Below are positions 25,094 through 33,933 of a stretch of DNA of 64,000 nt, piece after piece. The DNA is from Prescottella defluvii (GTDB lineage Bacteria; Actinomycetota; Actinomycetes; Mycobacteriales; Mycobacteriaceae). Position 1 is the first letter of the stretch. The number at the start of each line of letters is the position of its first letter. The DNA is taken from the NCBI RefSeq assembly GCF_000738775.1, contig NZ_JPOC01000016.1, positions 1-64,000 of the forward strand. Reading direction: 5' to 3'. The notes beneath the pieces were generated by a model that was not told the origin of the DNA, ran no database searches, and saw only the letters and a program-made list of their open reading frames with translations. The translations under genes were made by a program, and so were the position numbers.

Positions 25094-25651
25094 TCACCGC
25101 CGCCGCGCCAGCGCGACCAGGTGGTCGATCGTCTCCTTCTCGGCACCGTCGGGCAGGGCGTCGACCGGCCACCAGCGTAAGTCCTGCGACTCGTCGCTGA
25201 TCGTGGCGGGCACGGCCGACGCGGGGCCCGGCGCGGTCACCAGGAACCGCAGATCCAGATGCCGGGTCGGCACCCCCAACGAGCACGTGATCGGGTGGGT
25301 GTGCGCCGACAGCAGCCGCGGATCGATCCGCAGCCCCGCGATCCCCGACTCCTCGCGCGCTTCCCGCAGCGCCGAGTCGACGACGGTGTCGTCGGTCGGC
25401 TCACAGTGCCCGCCGAGTTGGATCCACCGTCCCACCCGCGGATGCAACGTCAGCAGGACGTGCTCGCCGGGTTCGTCGAGCACGAGCGACGACGCCGTGA
25501 TGTGCCCTGCCGCGTGCGAACGCAGGCAGCCCTCGGGCGCCGAACCGAGGAACGCGAGCATCGTGTGCCGCAACGACTCCGCGTCGTCGGAATCGGTGTC
25601 CCAGTGTTCGAGCGCGCCGACGGCCGACGCATGCAACGACTGCGCCGACAT
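25094..25651 (-). CDS. NUDIX hydrolase of the fbi operon
   Basis: A 185-residue Nudix-fold protein. The Nudix box reads GGHCEPTDDTVVDSALREAR (continuing EESG): the REAREESG half is canonical, but the first Glu is Asp and there is one extra residue before it. It presumably hydrolyses a nucleoside-diphosphate-linked compound; the substrate is unknown. It begins on the base next to the fbiB stop, so it belongs to fbiA-fbiB-nudix. A link with nucleotide-linked F420 intermediates is speculative. Confidence 0.85.
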   Translation of the reverse strand: MSAQSLHASAVGALEHWDTDSDDAESLRHTMLAFLGSAPEGCLRSHAAGHITASSLVLDEPGEHVLLTLHPRVGRWIQLGGHCEPTDDTVVDSALREAREESGIAGLRIDPRLLSAHTHPITCSLGVPTRHLDLRFLVTAPGPASAVPATISDESQDLRWWPVDALPDGAEKETIDHLVALARRR

Positions 25652-26998
25652 CTACAGCTCCACCAGCGCGTCGCCCGGGAACGCCGGTGTCCGCGGCGCC
25701 AGCGGTTCGGTCGGATGTCCGACGGCGATCGCACCGAGGGGCTGCCAGTCGGCCGGCAGATCCAGTTCGGCCCGCACCGTGTCGGCCGCGAAGATCGTCG
25801 ACCCGATCCAGCAACTCCCGACGCCCCGCGTCGCGAGCGAGACCAGCAGACCCTGCACCGCCGCACCGACCGCGACCGTGAACATCGTCGACTCGGCCCG
25901 TGTGCGCCGCTCGTCCGGGTAGTCGTGCGCGCCGTCCGGAACGCAGAACGGGATCACGACCTCCGGTGCGCGGAACAGGATGTCGCCCCGCGACACCCGA
26001 CGCTCGACGTGCTCGGTGTCCAGCCCGTCGGACGCGAGGTCCGCGCGCCACTGCTGCTGCATCGCGTCGAGCAGGCGCTTGCGGACATCGGGGCTGCGCA
26101 GCCACACGAACCGCACCGGACGGGTGTGGTGCGGTGCCGGGGCGGTGAGAGCCTCGGCGATCGACGCACGCAGCAACTCCGGATCCACCGGCTCGTCGGA
26201 GAACGCGCGCACCGACCGACGCAACAACAGCGCCTCGCGGCGGCCCTGCTCGATCGACTCCGCGGTGCCCAGCCAGAACAGGTCCTCCGCGCCGCGGCGG
26301 ATCAGCTTGTCGGCTCGGGAGCCGTCGTCGTCGAGCCCGATCCCGCGGACCACCGCGACCGGCATCCCACCGAGCTTTCCCTTCACGAGATCGCCCGCGG
26401 CGGCGATCTCGTCGGCGACCGCGACCTCGGTGACCATCAACTCGTTGCCCTGACCGTCGACCGCGCCGGCGTAGCCGTGCAGCACCGGGATGCCCGACGC
26501 CCCGATCGCGACGTCGATCTGGCCGATCCGCCACGCCCGGCCCATCGTGTCGGTCACGACCACCGCGACGTCGACACCGAGGTGGTCCCGGATCCGGTCC
26601 CGCAGCTTCCGGGCACTGCCGTCCGGGTCCTCCGGTAGCAGAGCAAGTTCGGCGCCGTCGACGTTCGACCCGTCGATCCCCGACGCGGCCTGCACGATGC
26701 CGAGGCGATTCTCGGTGATGAGCGTGCGTCCCTTGCGGGCCACCACCCGCACCGCCTCCTGATCGACCAGGCGGCGACGGGCCGCGTCCCGCTCCTCCGG
26801 GTCGGTGGGCGAGGCGACGATTCGACCCTCCACCTTCGAGAAGACCTTGCTCGTGACGACGACGACGTCGCCGTCCACCAGCCACGGCGCCGCACCGACG
26901 ATCGCCGCGGCCAGGTCGTCGCCCGGCCGGAACTCGGGCAGCCCGGGAACCGGCAGGATCTCGATCGCGCGTCCGGCCCCGTGATCGCGCACCGTCAC
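25652..26998 (-). CDS. fbiB: F420 gamma-glutamyl ligase / dehydro-F420-0 reductase
   Basis: A 448-residue bifunctional protein, the same length as the mycobacterial FbiB. Residues 1-245 are the CofE-like ligase ([31 protein letters not shown]) that adds gamma-linked glutamates to F420-0. Residues about 260-448 are an FMN-binding nitroreductase fold ([21 protein letters not shown]) that reduces dehydro-F420-0. The GTG at 26998 overlaps the fbiA stop as GTGA. Confidence 0.94.
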   Translation of the reverse strand: MTVRDHGAGRAIEILPVPGLPEFRPGDDLAAAIVGAAPWLVDGDVVVVTSKVFSKVEGRIVASPTDPEERDAARRRLVDQEAVRVVARKGRTLITENRLGIVQAASGIDGSNVDGAELALLPEDPDGSARKLRDRIRDHLGVDVAVVVTDTMGRAWRIGQIDVAIGASGIPVLHGYAGAVDGQGNELMVTEVAVADEIAAAGDLVKGKLGGMPVAVVRGIGLDDDGSRADKLIRRGAEDLFWLGTAESIEQGRREALLLRRSVRAFSDEPVDPELLRASIAEALTAPAPHHTRPVRFVWLRSPDVRKRLLDAMQQQWRADLASDGLDTEHVERRVSRGDILFRAPEVVIPFCVPDGAHDYPDERRTRAESTMFTVAVGAAVQGLLVSLATRGVGSCWIGSTIFAADTVRAELDLPADWQPLGAIAVGHPTEPLAPRTPAFPGDALVEL

Positions 26999-27999
26999 AG
27001 CGCAACCCCGGCCACGTCGAAGGCCGCCCGGACCATCTCGGCGGTGGCCTCGGGATCGGTCATGAGCAGCGGGACGCTGCGCACCTCGACACCGGGGACG
27101 TCGGCCGTGTCGGTGGAATGGATCAGCCAGCCGTCGAGGATGCCGGTGCCGGACCGGGCGCCGTAGTGGCGGCCGATCGCCTCGGCCGACGTCTCGACAC
27201 CGATCACCTCGAGGCACTCGTCGGCCATGCCGCGCAACGGCTTTCCGCCGATGATGGGGGAGAGGCCGACGACCTTGGCCTTCGTGGTCCGCAATGCGCC
27301 GCGGATGCCGGGCACCGCCAGGATGGCGCCGATGCTGACGACCGGGTTCGACGGCGCGAGCAGCACCAGGTCGGCCGATTCGATCGCCTCGAGGACGCCG
27401 GGGGCCGGCTTCGCCTGCTCCGCACCGACATACGCGAAGCTGTGGGTGGGAACCTGTGCGCGGTAGCGGACCCACCACTCCTGGAAGTGGATCGCTCGCT
27501 GCGTGTCCCCGGTCGGGTCTTCGGGATCGGTTACGACAACGTGTGTTTCGCTGCGGTCGTCGGAGACCGGCAGTAGAGCAACGCCGGGCTGCCAGCGATT
27601 GCACAGGGCCTCGGTCACGGCCGACAGCGGGTAGCCGGCGCGCAGCATCTGGCTGCGGATGAGGTGCGTCGCGATGTCCCGGTCGCCGAGTCCGAACCAG
27701 TCGGGCTGCGCACCGTACGCCGCGAGTTCCTCTTTCGCATTCCATGTTTCACCGATGTGGCCCCATCCGCGTTCGGTGTCGATGCCGCCGCCGAGGGTGT
27801 ACATGCAGGTGTCCAGATCCGGACAGATGCGCAGGCCGTGCATCCACACGTCGTCTCCGACGTTGACCACCGCGGTGATCCGATGGTCGTTCGCCGGGCC
27901 GGATTTCGGGTCGCCGGAGTCGAGTCCGCCCAGCAGACTTCGAACTCCCTGGAGGAAACGGGCACCTCCGACGCCGCCAACCAATACAGTCACGTTCAC
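26995..27999 (-). CDS. fbiA: F420 side-chain transferase (CofD family)
   Basis: A 334-residue CofD-family enzyme. It shows [14 protein letters not shown] at residues about 5-18, the divalent-metal region [19 protein letters not shown] (residues 55-75) and [13 protein letters not shown]. In mycobacteria it joins enolpyruvyl-diphospho-guanosine to Fo, giving dehydro-F420-0, which FbiB then reduces and glutamylates. The GTG at 27999 was chosen over 28122 because TAGGCT lies seven bases before it and the length then equals known FbiA. Confidence 0.94.
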   Translation of the reverse strand: MNVTVLVGGVGGARFLQGVRSLLGGLDSGDPKSGPANDHRITAVVNVGDDVWMHGLRICPDLDTCMYTLGGGIDTERGWGHIGETWNAKEELAAYGAQPDWFGLGDRDIATHLIRSQMLRAGYPLSAVTEALCNRWQPGVALLPVSDDRSETHVVVTDPEDPTGDTQRAIHFQEWWVRYRAQVPTHSFAYVGAEQAKPAPGVLEAIESADLVLLAPSNPVVSIGAILAVPGIRGALRTTKAKVVGLSPIIGGKPLRGMADECLEVIGVETSAEAIGRHYGARSGTGILDGWLIHSTDTADVPGVEVRSVPLLMTDPEATAEMVRAAFDVAGVAL

Positions 28000-28012
28000 A
28001 ACTCGAAGCCTA
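28000..28012 (-). promoter_or_regulatory. -10 box of a leaderless fbiA mRNA
   Basis: The minus strand reads TAGGCT (28007-28012), seven bases, then the GTG of fbiA at 27999. Confidence 0.65.
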
Positions 28013-28110
28013 GGCGGTGCCGCCGCGTGCCGGTCGACGCCGTCGCATCGGCCGGGTTGTACCACGCTGTGCGATGGGCGTCGGATGGTAAACGACTTTT
28101 CGGTTTCGGC

Positions 28111-28305
28111 TTGACCCGACACGCCAGGGCATGTCTAATCACATGTATGTCATTCCAAGTTCGAGGGGCGAGTTCACTTGGAGCGGCCCTCGGATCGATC
28201 CATCGTTCTGGCGGTTGTCAGGACGAGTGTCGGGGTGGGAACGGCAGCATGGAAATCGAGATCAATCGACATTTTCTGCGCTAGTACAGGCGAGGAGGCG
28301 GAGCG
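28111..28305 (+). promoter_or_regulatory. whiB2 promoter and long 5' leader
   Basis: The 306-base gap between fbiA and whiB2 holds a promoter-like TTGACC (28111-28116), 17 bases, TCTAAT (28134-28139). It would give a leader of about 160 bases ending with GAGGAGG at 28292-28298. I see no strong hairpin or recognisable riboswitch in it; long leaders are usual for whiB2. Confidence 0.45.
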
Positions 28306-28701
28306 ATGATGCCATACCAGCAATACGAGTTCGAAACTCCTCTGAGCGTGGTCGGCGACGTATCGCGGACCGATTCTGAAGCGGATGCGGCGGTAGGCGT
28401 CAGCTACGACGAGTTCGAACTCGGAGTGGTGGCACCGCAGCTCAGTCTGATTCCCGGCTTCGACGAGATGTTCGACTCCATCGAGGATCAGTGGCAGGAC
28501 CGTGCGCTGTGCGCGCAGACCGACCCTGAGGCGTTCTTCCCGGAGAAGGGCGGATCCACCCGCGAGGCCAAGCGCATCTGCTTGGGTTGCGAGGTGCGTG
28601 GGGAGTGCCTCGATTACGCGCTCGCGAACGACGAGCGATTCGGCATCTGGGGTGGGCTCTCCGAGCGCGAGCGCCGTCGCCTCAAGCGCGGCGTCGTCTA
28701 G
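28306..28701 (+). CDS. whiB2: WhiB2-type iron-sulfur transcriptional regulator
   Basis: A 131-residue Wbl protein. The four cluster Cys are present (ALCAQTDPEAFFPE, then ICLGCEVRGEC), followed by the GIWGG turn and the basic ERRRLKRG tail. The length and ICLGCEVRGEC match WhiB2/WhmD, which with WhiA controls septation genes. It has a non-conserved acidic N-terminus of about 60 residues. The ATG at 28306 is 7 bases after GAGGAGG; a second ATG follows directly. It converges with the neighbouring gene at an 8-base gap. Confidence 0.93.
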   Translation: MMPYQQYEFETPLSVVGDVSRTDSEADAAVGVSYDEFELGVVAPQLSLIPGFDEMFDSIEDQWQDRALCAQTDPEAFFPEKGGSTREAKRICLGCEVRGECLDYALANDERFGIWGGLSERERRRLKRGVV

Positions 28702-28708
28702 TTCGTCA

Positions 28709-29200
28709 CTACTCGTCGGCCCCGGGAAGATCGGGGTCGACAACCTCGGGATCGACGCCCAGATACGTCGACACCTGTTCCACCAACACGTCGTGAACCA
28801 GATCCTCGAGATCGTGAGGGTCCTTGGCGCGCAACTCGATCGGGCGCCGGAACAAGACGATTCGTGCCCGCGTCGCGGTTCCGTGGCGATCGATGCCGGC
28901 CGGGATGAGCCGCGACAGCGGCACCGGACCGTCGGCGACCACTTCCGGTGGCCAGTTCACCGAATCCGGATCGATCGCGCGAATGCGCGGCACGTCGTCC
29001 ACCGCGATGTCGAGCTTCGTCAGCTGATCGTGCCAACGCGCGTCGATGGGCTCGAACGCGCCCAGGACCAGCTGGTCGAACTTCTCCGCGCGCGTCCGGG
29101 CCGCCGGGAGATCCGGCGGGAACAGCGGGCCACGGATACCGCGCCCGCGCCGCGCCACCGAGCGTGACGTCAGTGGGCGGGGGCGACGAGATCTGGCCAT
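28709..29200 (-). CDS. Metallopeptidase-family protein with degraded zinc motif
   Basis: A 163-residue protein of the small zincin-like family that in mycobacteria is Rv3259. The family motif HExxH should occur near the C-terminus, where this protein has V140-E141-Q-V-S, so both zinc His are missing while the Glu remains; the same region of the mycobacterial member is, as I recall, similar. A peptidase function is therefore doubtful. It has a basic N-terminus and sits between whiB2 and manB. TAATGT lies seven bases before the ATG. Confidence 0.75.
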   Translation of the reverse strand: MARSRRPRPLTSRSVARRGRGIRGPLFPPDLPAARTRAEKFDQLVLGAFEPIDARWHDQLTKLDIAVDDVPRIRAIDPDSVNWPPEVVADGPVPLSRLIPAGIDRHGTATRARIVLFRRPIELRAKDPHDLEDLVHDVLVEQVSTYLGVDPEVVDPDLPGADE

Positions 29201-29213
29201 GCAGGGGACATTA
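29201..29213 (-). promoter_or_regulatory. -10 box of a leaderless mRNA (Rv3259-like gene)
   Basis: The minus strand reads TAATGT (29208-29213), seven bases, then the ATG at 29200. Confidence 0.6.
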
Positions 29214-29350
29214 CAGCGATGCGCCGACGGCCCCTACCGCGTCACGCCTCGGCTGCCCGGCGACCGCGTCGAAACCCCGCCCCACATCACGCCCGGGTCA
29301 CGGCTCGGCCGTGTCGGTGTGTCCGAGTAGGCCAACCGGACGCAGGGGGT

Positions 29351-29364
29351 TAGTCTCCTTCCTT
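29351..29364 (+). promoter_or_regulatory. -10 box before the DUF3499 gene
   Basis: TAGTCT at 29351-29356, eight bases, then the GTG at 29365; leaderless or nearly so. Confidence 0.5.
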
Positions 29365-29763
29365 GTGAGATCACTGCGTCGTTGCTGCCGGCCTGGGTGC
29401 AAGAACCCTGCTGTCGCGACCTTGACGTACGTGTACTCCGATTCGACCGCCGTCGTCGGCCCGTTGGCCACCGTCGCCGAGCCGCATTCGTGGGATCTGT
29501 GCGAGACCCACGCGTCGCGGATCACCGCCCCCAAGGGCTGGGAACTCGTGCGCTACGAGGGCGGATTCTCCTCCAGCACACCCGACGAGGACGATCTCAC
29601 CGCGCTGGCCGAAGCGGTCCGCGAGGCCGGTCTGGGCGAGCGTCCTCGCAACGACGGGTCCACCTCCGACTCGCGTTCGGCCGCGGCCTCGCCGTCGGCG
29701 CCCCCCACCGCCCGCACCGGGCGTCGCGGGCACCTCCGGGTCCTGCCCGACCCCGCGAACTGA
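29365..29763 (+). CDS. DUF3499 family protein
   Basis: A 132-residue protein matching the actinobacterial family DUF3499 (Rv3258c in M. tuberculosis). The N-terminus has RRCCRPGCKNPAVATLTY and then DLCETHASR, so a Cys/His zinc-ribbon site is likely (about residues 6-12 and 50-54). The last 40 residues are low-complexity Ser/Pro/Arg. Its function is unknown. It lies directly before manB, as in mycobacteria. The GTG at 29365 was taken since it gives the conserved RSLRRCCRPGC start. Confidence 0.85.
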   Translation: MRSLRRCCRPGCKNPAVATLTYVYSDSTAVVGPLATVAEPHSWDLCETHASRITAPKGWELVRYEGGFSSSTPDEDDLTALAEAVREAGLGERPRNDGSTSDSRSAAASPSAPPTARTGRRGHLRVLPDPAN

Positions 29764-29772
29764 TCGATTCCA

Positions 29773-29805
29773 GCGCGGCCCCGGCCGCTGTCTGATCTGT
29801 CCTTT
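29773..29805 (+). terminator. Possible terminator after DUF3499
   Basis: GCGGC-CCCG-GCCGC (29775-29788) forms a short stem, followed about 12 bases later by a T5 run. It is weak but unusual in having T residues. Confidence 0.35.
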
Positions 29806-29959
29806 TTCAGGCTCTACCTCGGTCGACGTATTCGGACATCTCGCTCAGGAAGCGCGTTCGGCCTGCTCCCCACTAGGCTCTGTGGGACGCCTCAGTCGGC
29901 GAACCGAACTCGAGCGGACGAACAACGTGTCGCCTCGACGAAAGCAGGAGTAACCAGAA

Positions 29960-31342
29960 GTGGCTCGATCTGTCGAATCCGTGAATGCCGTGATCAAGGC
30001 CTACGACGTCCGTGGCGTCGTGGGAGAGCAGATCGATGCAGACTTCGTCCGGGACGTGGGTGCCTCGTTCGCGCGGCTGGTGCGGGACGAGCAGTCCGGC
30101 GGCGAGGCCGTGACGCGGGTCGCGATCGGCCACGACATGCGCGCGTCGTCGCCCGAACTGTCGCGGGCCTTCGCCGAGGGCGTCGTCGCGCAGGGCCTCG
30201 ACGTGATCCACATCGGCCTGGCATCCACCGATCAGCTGTACTTCGCGTCCGGGATCCTGGACTGCCCCGGTGCGATGTTCACCGCGAGCCACAATCCGGC
30301 CAAGTACAACGGCATCAAGCTGTGCCGTGCCGGGGCCAAGCCCGTCGGCCAGGACACCGGACTCGGGGTCATCGCGCGCGAGGTCGCCGAGGGCGTCCCC
30401 GCGTACGACGGTCCGACCGGGCAGGTCTCCGAGGACGAGATGCTCGACCAGTACGCCAGCTTCGTCCGGGGCCTGGTGGACCTGGCCGAGCTGCGACCGC
30501 TGAAGATCGCCGTCGACGCCGGCAACGGCATGGGCGGACACACCGTCCCGGCCGTGTTCGGGCCGATGCCCGTCGAGGTCCTGCCGCTGTACTTCGAACT
30601 CGACGGCACCTTCCCCAACCACGAGGCCAATCCCCTCGATCCCGCCAACCTGGTGGATCTGCAGGAACACGTGCGGGCCACGGGTGCGGACATCGGCCTG
30701 GCGTTCGACGGTGACGCCGACCGCTGCTTCGTCGTCGACGAGAAGGGCGACCCGGTGTCGCCGTCCGCGGTGACGGCGCTCGTCGCGGACCGGGAACTCG
30801 CGAAGGAGCCCGGCGCCACCGTCATCCACAACCTGATCACGTCCCGGTTCGTGCCGGAACTGGTCGAGAAGCTCGGTGGCACCGCCGTGCGTACCCGCGT
30901 CGGGCACTCCTTCATCAAGCAGCAGATGGCCGAGACGGGTGCCGTGTTCGGCGGCGAGCACTCCGCCCACTACTACTTCCGCGACTTCTGGGGTGCCGAC
31001 TCGGGCATGCTGGCGGCCCTGCACGTGCTGGCCGCGCTCGGTGAACAGGACCGCCCGCTGTCGCAGCTGATGGCGTCGTACGAGGCCTACGCTGCGTCCG
31101 GGGAGATCAACTCGACCGTCGCCGACGCCGCCGAGCGGACCGCGGCCGTCGTCGATCTCTTCGCGGACCGGACGGTCTCCGTGGACCGTCTGGACGGCGT
31201 GACGGTCGACCTGGGCGACGGGGCATGGTTCAACCTGCGCGCGTCCAACACCGAGCCGCTGCTGCGCCTGAATGTCGAGGCGCGCACGCCGGCCGACGTC
31301 GACGCACTCGTCTCCGAGATCCTCGGAGCAGTCCGCGCCTAG
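29960..31342 (+). CDS. manB: Phosphomannomutase/phosphoglucomutase
   Basis: A 460-residue alpha-D-phosphohexomutase. The phospho-Ser is in TASHNPAKYNG (about residue 107), the Mg site is DGDADR (about 252-257), the sugar loop is GGEHSAH and the phosphate loop RASNTEPLLRLN near the C-terminus. It interconverts mannose-6-P and mannose-1-P, feeding ManC. The GTG at 29960 is preceded by AGGAG nine bases upstream. It heads a run with the TobH-like gene and manA. Confidence 0.93.
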   Translation: MARSVESVNAVIKAYDVRGVVGEQIDADFVRDVGASFARLVRDEQSGGEAVTRVAIGHDMRASSPELSRAFAEGVVAQGLDVIHIGLASTDQLYFASGILDCPGAMFTASHNPAKYNGIKLCRAGAKPVGQDTGLGVIAREVAEGVPAYDGPTGQVSEDEMLDQYASFVRGLVDLAELRPLKIAVDAGNGMGGHTVPAVFGPMPVEVLPLYFELDGTFPNHEANPLDPANLVDLQEHVRATGADIGLAFDGDADRCFVVDEKGDPVSPSAVTALVADRELAKEPGATVIHNLITSRFVPELVEKLGGTAVRTRVGHSFIKQQMAETGAVFGGEHSAHYYFRDFWGADSGMLAALHVLAALGEQDRPLSQLMASYEAYAASGEINSTVADAAERTAAVVDLFADRTVSVDRLDGVTVDLGDGAWFNLRASNTEPLLRLNVEARTPADVDALVSEILGAVRA

Positions 31343-31419
31343 TCACCGAATTGCTGGGATACTCGAGGCACCTGATCTCGTCGGGGGACGGGGACTCGGG
31401 AAAGGGAGGTGAGTTCGTG

Positions 31420-32568
31420 ATGACAGCTCCGTCGTCTCTGCTCGATCTCGATGACGCCGATGCTCTGGTGGCCGCCGACGTCGACGGTGTGCTCCGTTTC
31501 GCCGCGCTGGGCGGCGCTCAGATCCGCGCCACTCGAACCGCCGTGGACGAGGACGGTCTGGTCCGGTTGCGTGGTCTGCAGCCGCGCAGCATCGTGTTCG
31601 TCACCGGTGACGGATGCGCGTCGCGTGCCGTCGAGATCGTGGTGGCCGCCGTCGGTGGCCACAGCGTCGTGCCGCTGGTCGTCAGCGTCGGGGCACCGCC
31701 GTGGGTGGGGCCACTCGACATCCTCGTCGTCGCCGGTGACGACGCCGGGGATCCTCGGCTCGTCGAATCCGTCGACAGGGCGCTGCGCAGGGGCGCGGAA
31801 GTGGTCGTCGCCGCGCCCGACGAGGGCCCTCTCCGTGCCGCCGGTGCGGGTCGGGCGACCGTCCTCCCGCCACGGATCGCGGTACCGGATCACCACGGCC
31901 TACTGCGCTATCTCGCGACGTTCCTCGCGGTCCTGACCGCCGTCGAGGGGGACCGGATCGCCGCGGTGTGCCCCGACCTGGGCCGGCTCGCCGACGTCGT
32001 CGACGAGGAAGCCCTCCGCGACCACCCGCGCAACGAGGTCTTCCACAATCCGGCCAAGTCGCTGGCGGCGCGCATGCAGGGCCGCCGCGTGGTGTTCAGC
32101 GGTGACACCCGCGCCACCGGTCACCTCGCTCGTCACGCGAGCGAGACCCTGCTGCGCATGGGCGCCGGCGTGGCCGCAGCCGGTGAACTCGCCGATGTCG
32201 TCGCCGGGGTCCGGAAGTTCTCCGCCGCGAATCCGGCCGCACAGGCCGGGTACGACCCGTTCTTCCACGACGACCAGCTCGACGGTCCGCCACCCGGCGC
32301 GCCGCTCCGGGTGCTGGTGTTCGCCTCCGAGACGAATCGGCCCCTGGTCGAGCGTCGTGTCGCGGCCCTGCCGGACGTCGACATCGTCGTCGCGGCATCG
32401 GACACCGTGCCGGAGTCGGCGACGACCGGTCCCCGACGCGATGCGCCGCCGGGATCGCCGGAGCCCCCGGCGCCGTCGGCGACTCGGACGGAACTGGAGC
32501 AGATTGCAGTACTCGCCGGTCGGCTCGAGATGAGCGCGGCCTACCTACGTTTGATCGGTGGTGACTAG
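31420..32568 (+). CDS. TobH-like / phosphosugar isomerase-related protein
   Basis: A 382-residue protein corresponding to Rv3256c. It has a SIS-like N-terminal half (FVTGDGCASRAVEIVVAA; LDILVVAGDD) and a C-terminal part like bacterial bifunctional phosphoglucose/phosphomannose isomerases (RNEVFHNPAKS), but catalytic residues are not obvious to me. Position between manB and manA, with manA starting on the last base of its stop (TAGTG), argues for a role in mannose metabolism. A GTG (31417) precedes the ATG (31420); either may be used behind GGGAGG. Confidence 0.75.
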   Translation: MTAPSSLLDLDDADALVAADVDGVLRFAALGGAQIRATRTAVDEDGLVRLRGLQPRSIVFVTGDGCASRAVEIVVAAVGGHSVVPLVVSVGAPPWVGPLDILVVAGDDAGDPRLVESVDRALRRGAEVVVAAPDEGPLRAAGAGRATVLPPRIAVPDHHGLLRYLATFLAVLTAVEGDRIAAVCPDLGRLADVVDEEALRDHPRNEVFHNPAKSLAARMQGRRVVFSGDTRATGHLARHASETLLRMGAGVAAAGELADVVAGVRKFSAANPAAQAGYDPFFHDDQLDGPPPGAPLRVLVFASETNRPLVERRVAALPDVDIVVAASDTVPESATTGPRRDAPPGSPEPPAPSATRTELEQIAVLAGRLEMSAAYLRLIGGD

Positions 32569-33809
32569 TGCGCCAACTCGAAGGTGCGCTCCGGTCCTAC
32601 GCTTGGGGGTCACGGACCGCACTCGCGGAACTGTGCGGCCGTCAGAGCCCCAGCGCGCATCCGGAGGCGGAACTGTGGCTGGGAGCGCATCCCGGTGACC
32701 CCGCGCGAGTGATCGAGGACGGTGGCAGCCGGTCGCTCCGTGACCTGGTCGACGAGGACCCGGCCCGTGAACTCGGCGAGCGCAGCATCGGCGCGTTCGG
32801 CGAGCAACTGCCCTTCCTGCTCAAAGTGCTCGCCGCCGAGGAGCCGCTGTCGCTGCAGGCCCACCCGAGTGCCGAGCAGGCCCGCGAGGGTTTCGCACGG
32901 GAGGAGGCGTCCGGGATCCCCGTCGACTCGGCGGAACGGAACTATCGCGACGCCAGTCACAAACCCGAGCTCGTCGTGGCCCTCACCCGGTTCGAGGCGC
33001 TCGCCGGTTTCCGCGATCCGCGTCGGACGGTACGACTGCTCGACGAACTGAACGTGCCGGAACTCGAGCCGTATGTGGGTCTGCTCGCGGGACAGCCCGA
33101 CCCGGACGGGCTGCGCGCGCTGTTCACCACGTGGATCACGCTGCCGCCGCACGCGCTCGCCACCCTGCTGCCCGCGGTGCTCGACGGGTGCGTGGCGTAC
33201 CTGTCGGGTTCGGGGAGTGCGGAGTTCGCGCCGGAGACGCGGACGGCGCTGGAGCTGAGCGAGGGCTACCCCGGGGACGCCGGGGTCCTGGCGTCGCTGC
33301 TGCTGAACCGGGTGACCCTCGAACCGGGGCAGGGGTTGTTCCTCGATGCCGGCAATCTCCACGCCTACCTGCACGGCACGGCCGTGGAGATCATGGCGAA
33401 CTCCGACAACGTGCTGCGCGGAGGGCTCACGCCCAAGCACGTCGACGTCCCGGAGCTGTTGCGGGTGTTGGATTTCGAGTCGGTGGACGTCCCGGTGCTC
33501 ACGTCCGTGGCGACCGGTCGAGACGGGGAGTCGACGTACCGGACACCGGCCCCGGAGTTCGTGCTGTCCCGGATCGACCTCGACGCGTCGGGAGCCGGTT
33601 CGGTCGCGACCACCACGTTCGATCCGGACGGTCCGCAGATCCTGCTGTGCACCTCGGGTGCCGCGAAGGTGGAGTGCGATGCGCAGTCGCTGATGCTCGA
33701 GCGGGGCGCGGCCGCGTGGATCTCGGCGTCGGACACGGGGGTTCACATCCAGGCCTGCGCCGACGACACCCAGATCTTCCGTGCCGCCGTCGGCGACGTG
33801 ACGCACTGA
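32568..33809 (+). CDS. manA: Mannose-6-phosphate isomerase, class I
   Basis: A 413-residue type I phosphomannose isomerase. Zinc ligands are visible in LQAHPSAEQA (Gln, His), in HKPELVVAL (Glu) and in AGNLHAYLHG (His). It interconverts fructose-6-P and mannose-6-P, the entry to the mannose branch. The GTG at 32568 shares one base with the preceding stop codon. Confidence 0.92.
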   Translation: MRQLEGALRSYAWGSRTALAELCGRQSPSAHPEAELWLGAHPGDPARVIEDGGSRSLRDLVDEDPARELGERSIGAFGEQLPFLLKVLAAEEPLSLQAHPSAEQAREGFAREEASGIPVDSAERNYRDASHKPELVVALTRFEALAGFRDPRRTVRLLDELNVPELEPYVGLLAGQPDPDGLRALFTTWITLPPHALATLLPAVLDGCVAYLSGSGSAEFAPETRTALELSEGYPGDAGVLASLLLNRVTLEPGQGLFLDAGNLHAYLHGTAVEIMANSDNVLRGGLTPKHVDVPELLRVLDFESVDVPVLTSVATGRDGESTYRTPAPEFVLSRIDLDASGAGSVATTTFDPDGPQILLCTSGAAKVECDAQSLMLERGAAAWISASDTGVHIQACADDTQIFRAAVGDVTH

Positions 33810-33933
33810 GGTCGGTGTCCCGCCGAGTCTCGGGGGCTCGACACGCGCCGGCAGGGACTGCCGCCGGAAACCGTGCTGCGGCCCGTGTCCGGGCATAGGC
33901 TGACGACCATCCCTACCTCCCGAGGAGGACGTG

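Noticed and set aside
28131-28379. 82-codon frame in the whiB2 leader as an upstream ORF
   Set aside because: Its ATG lies upstream of the inferred transcription start, it has no ribosome site, and it overlaps whiB2 in another frame.
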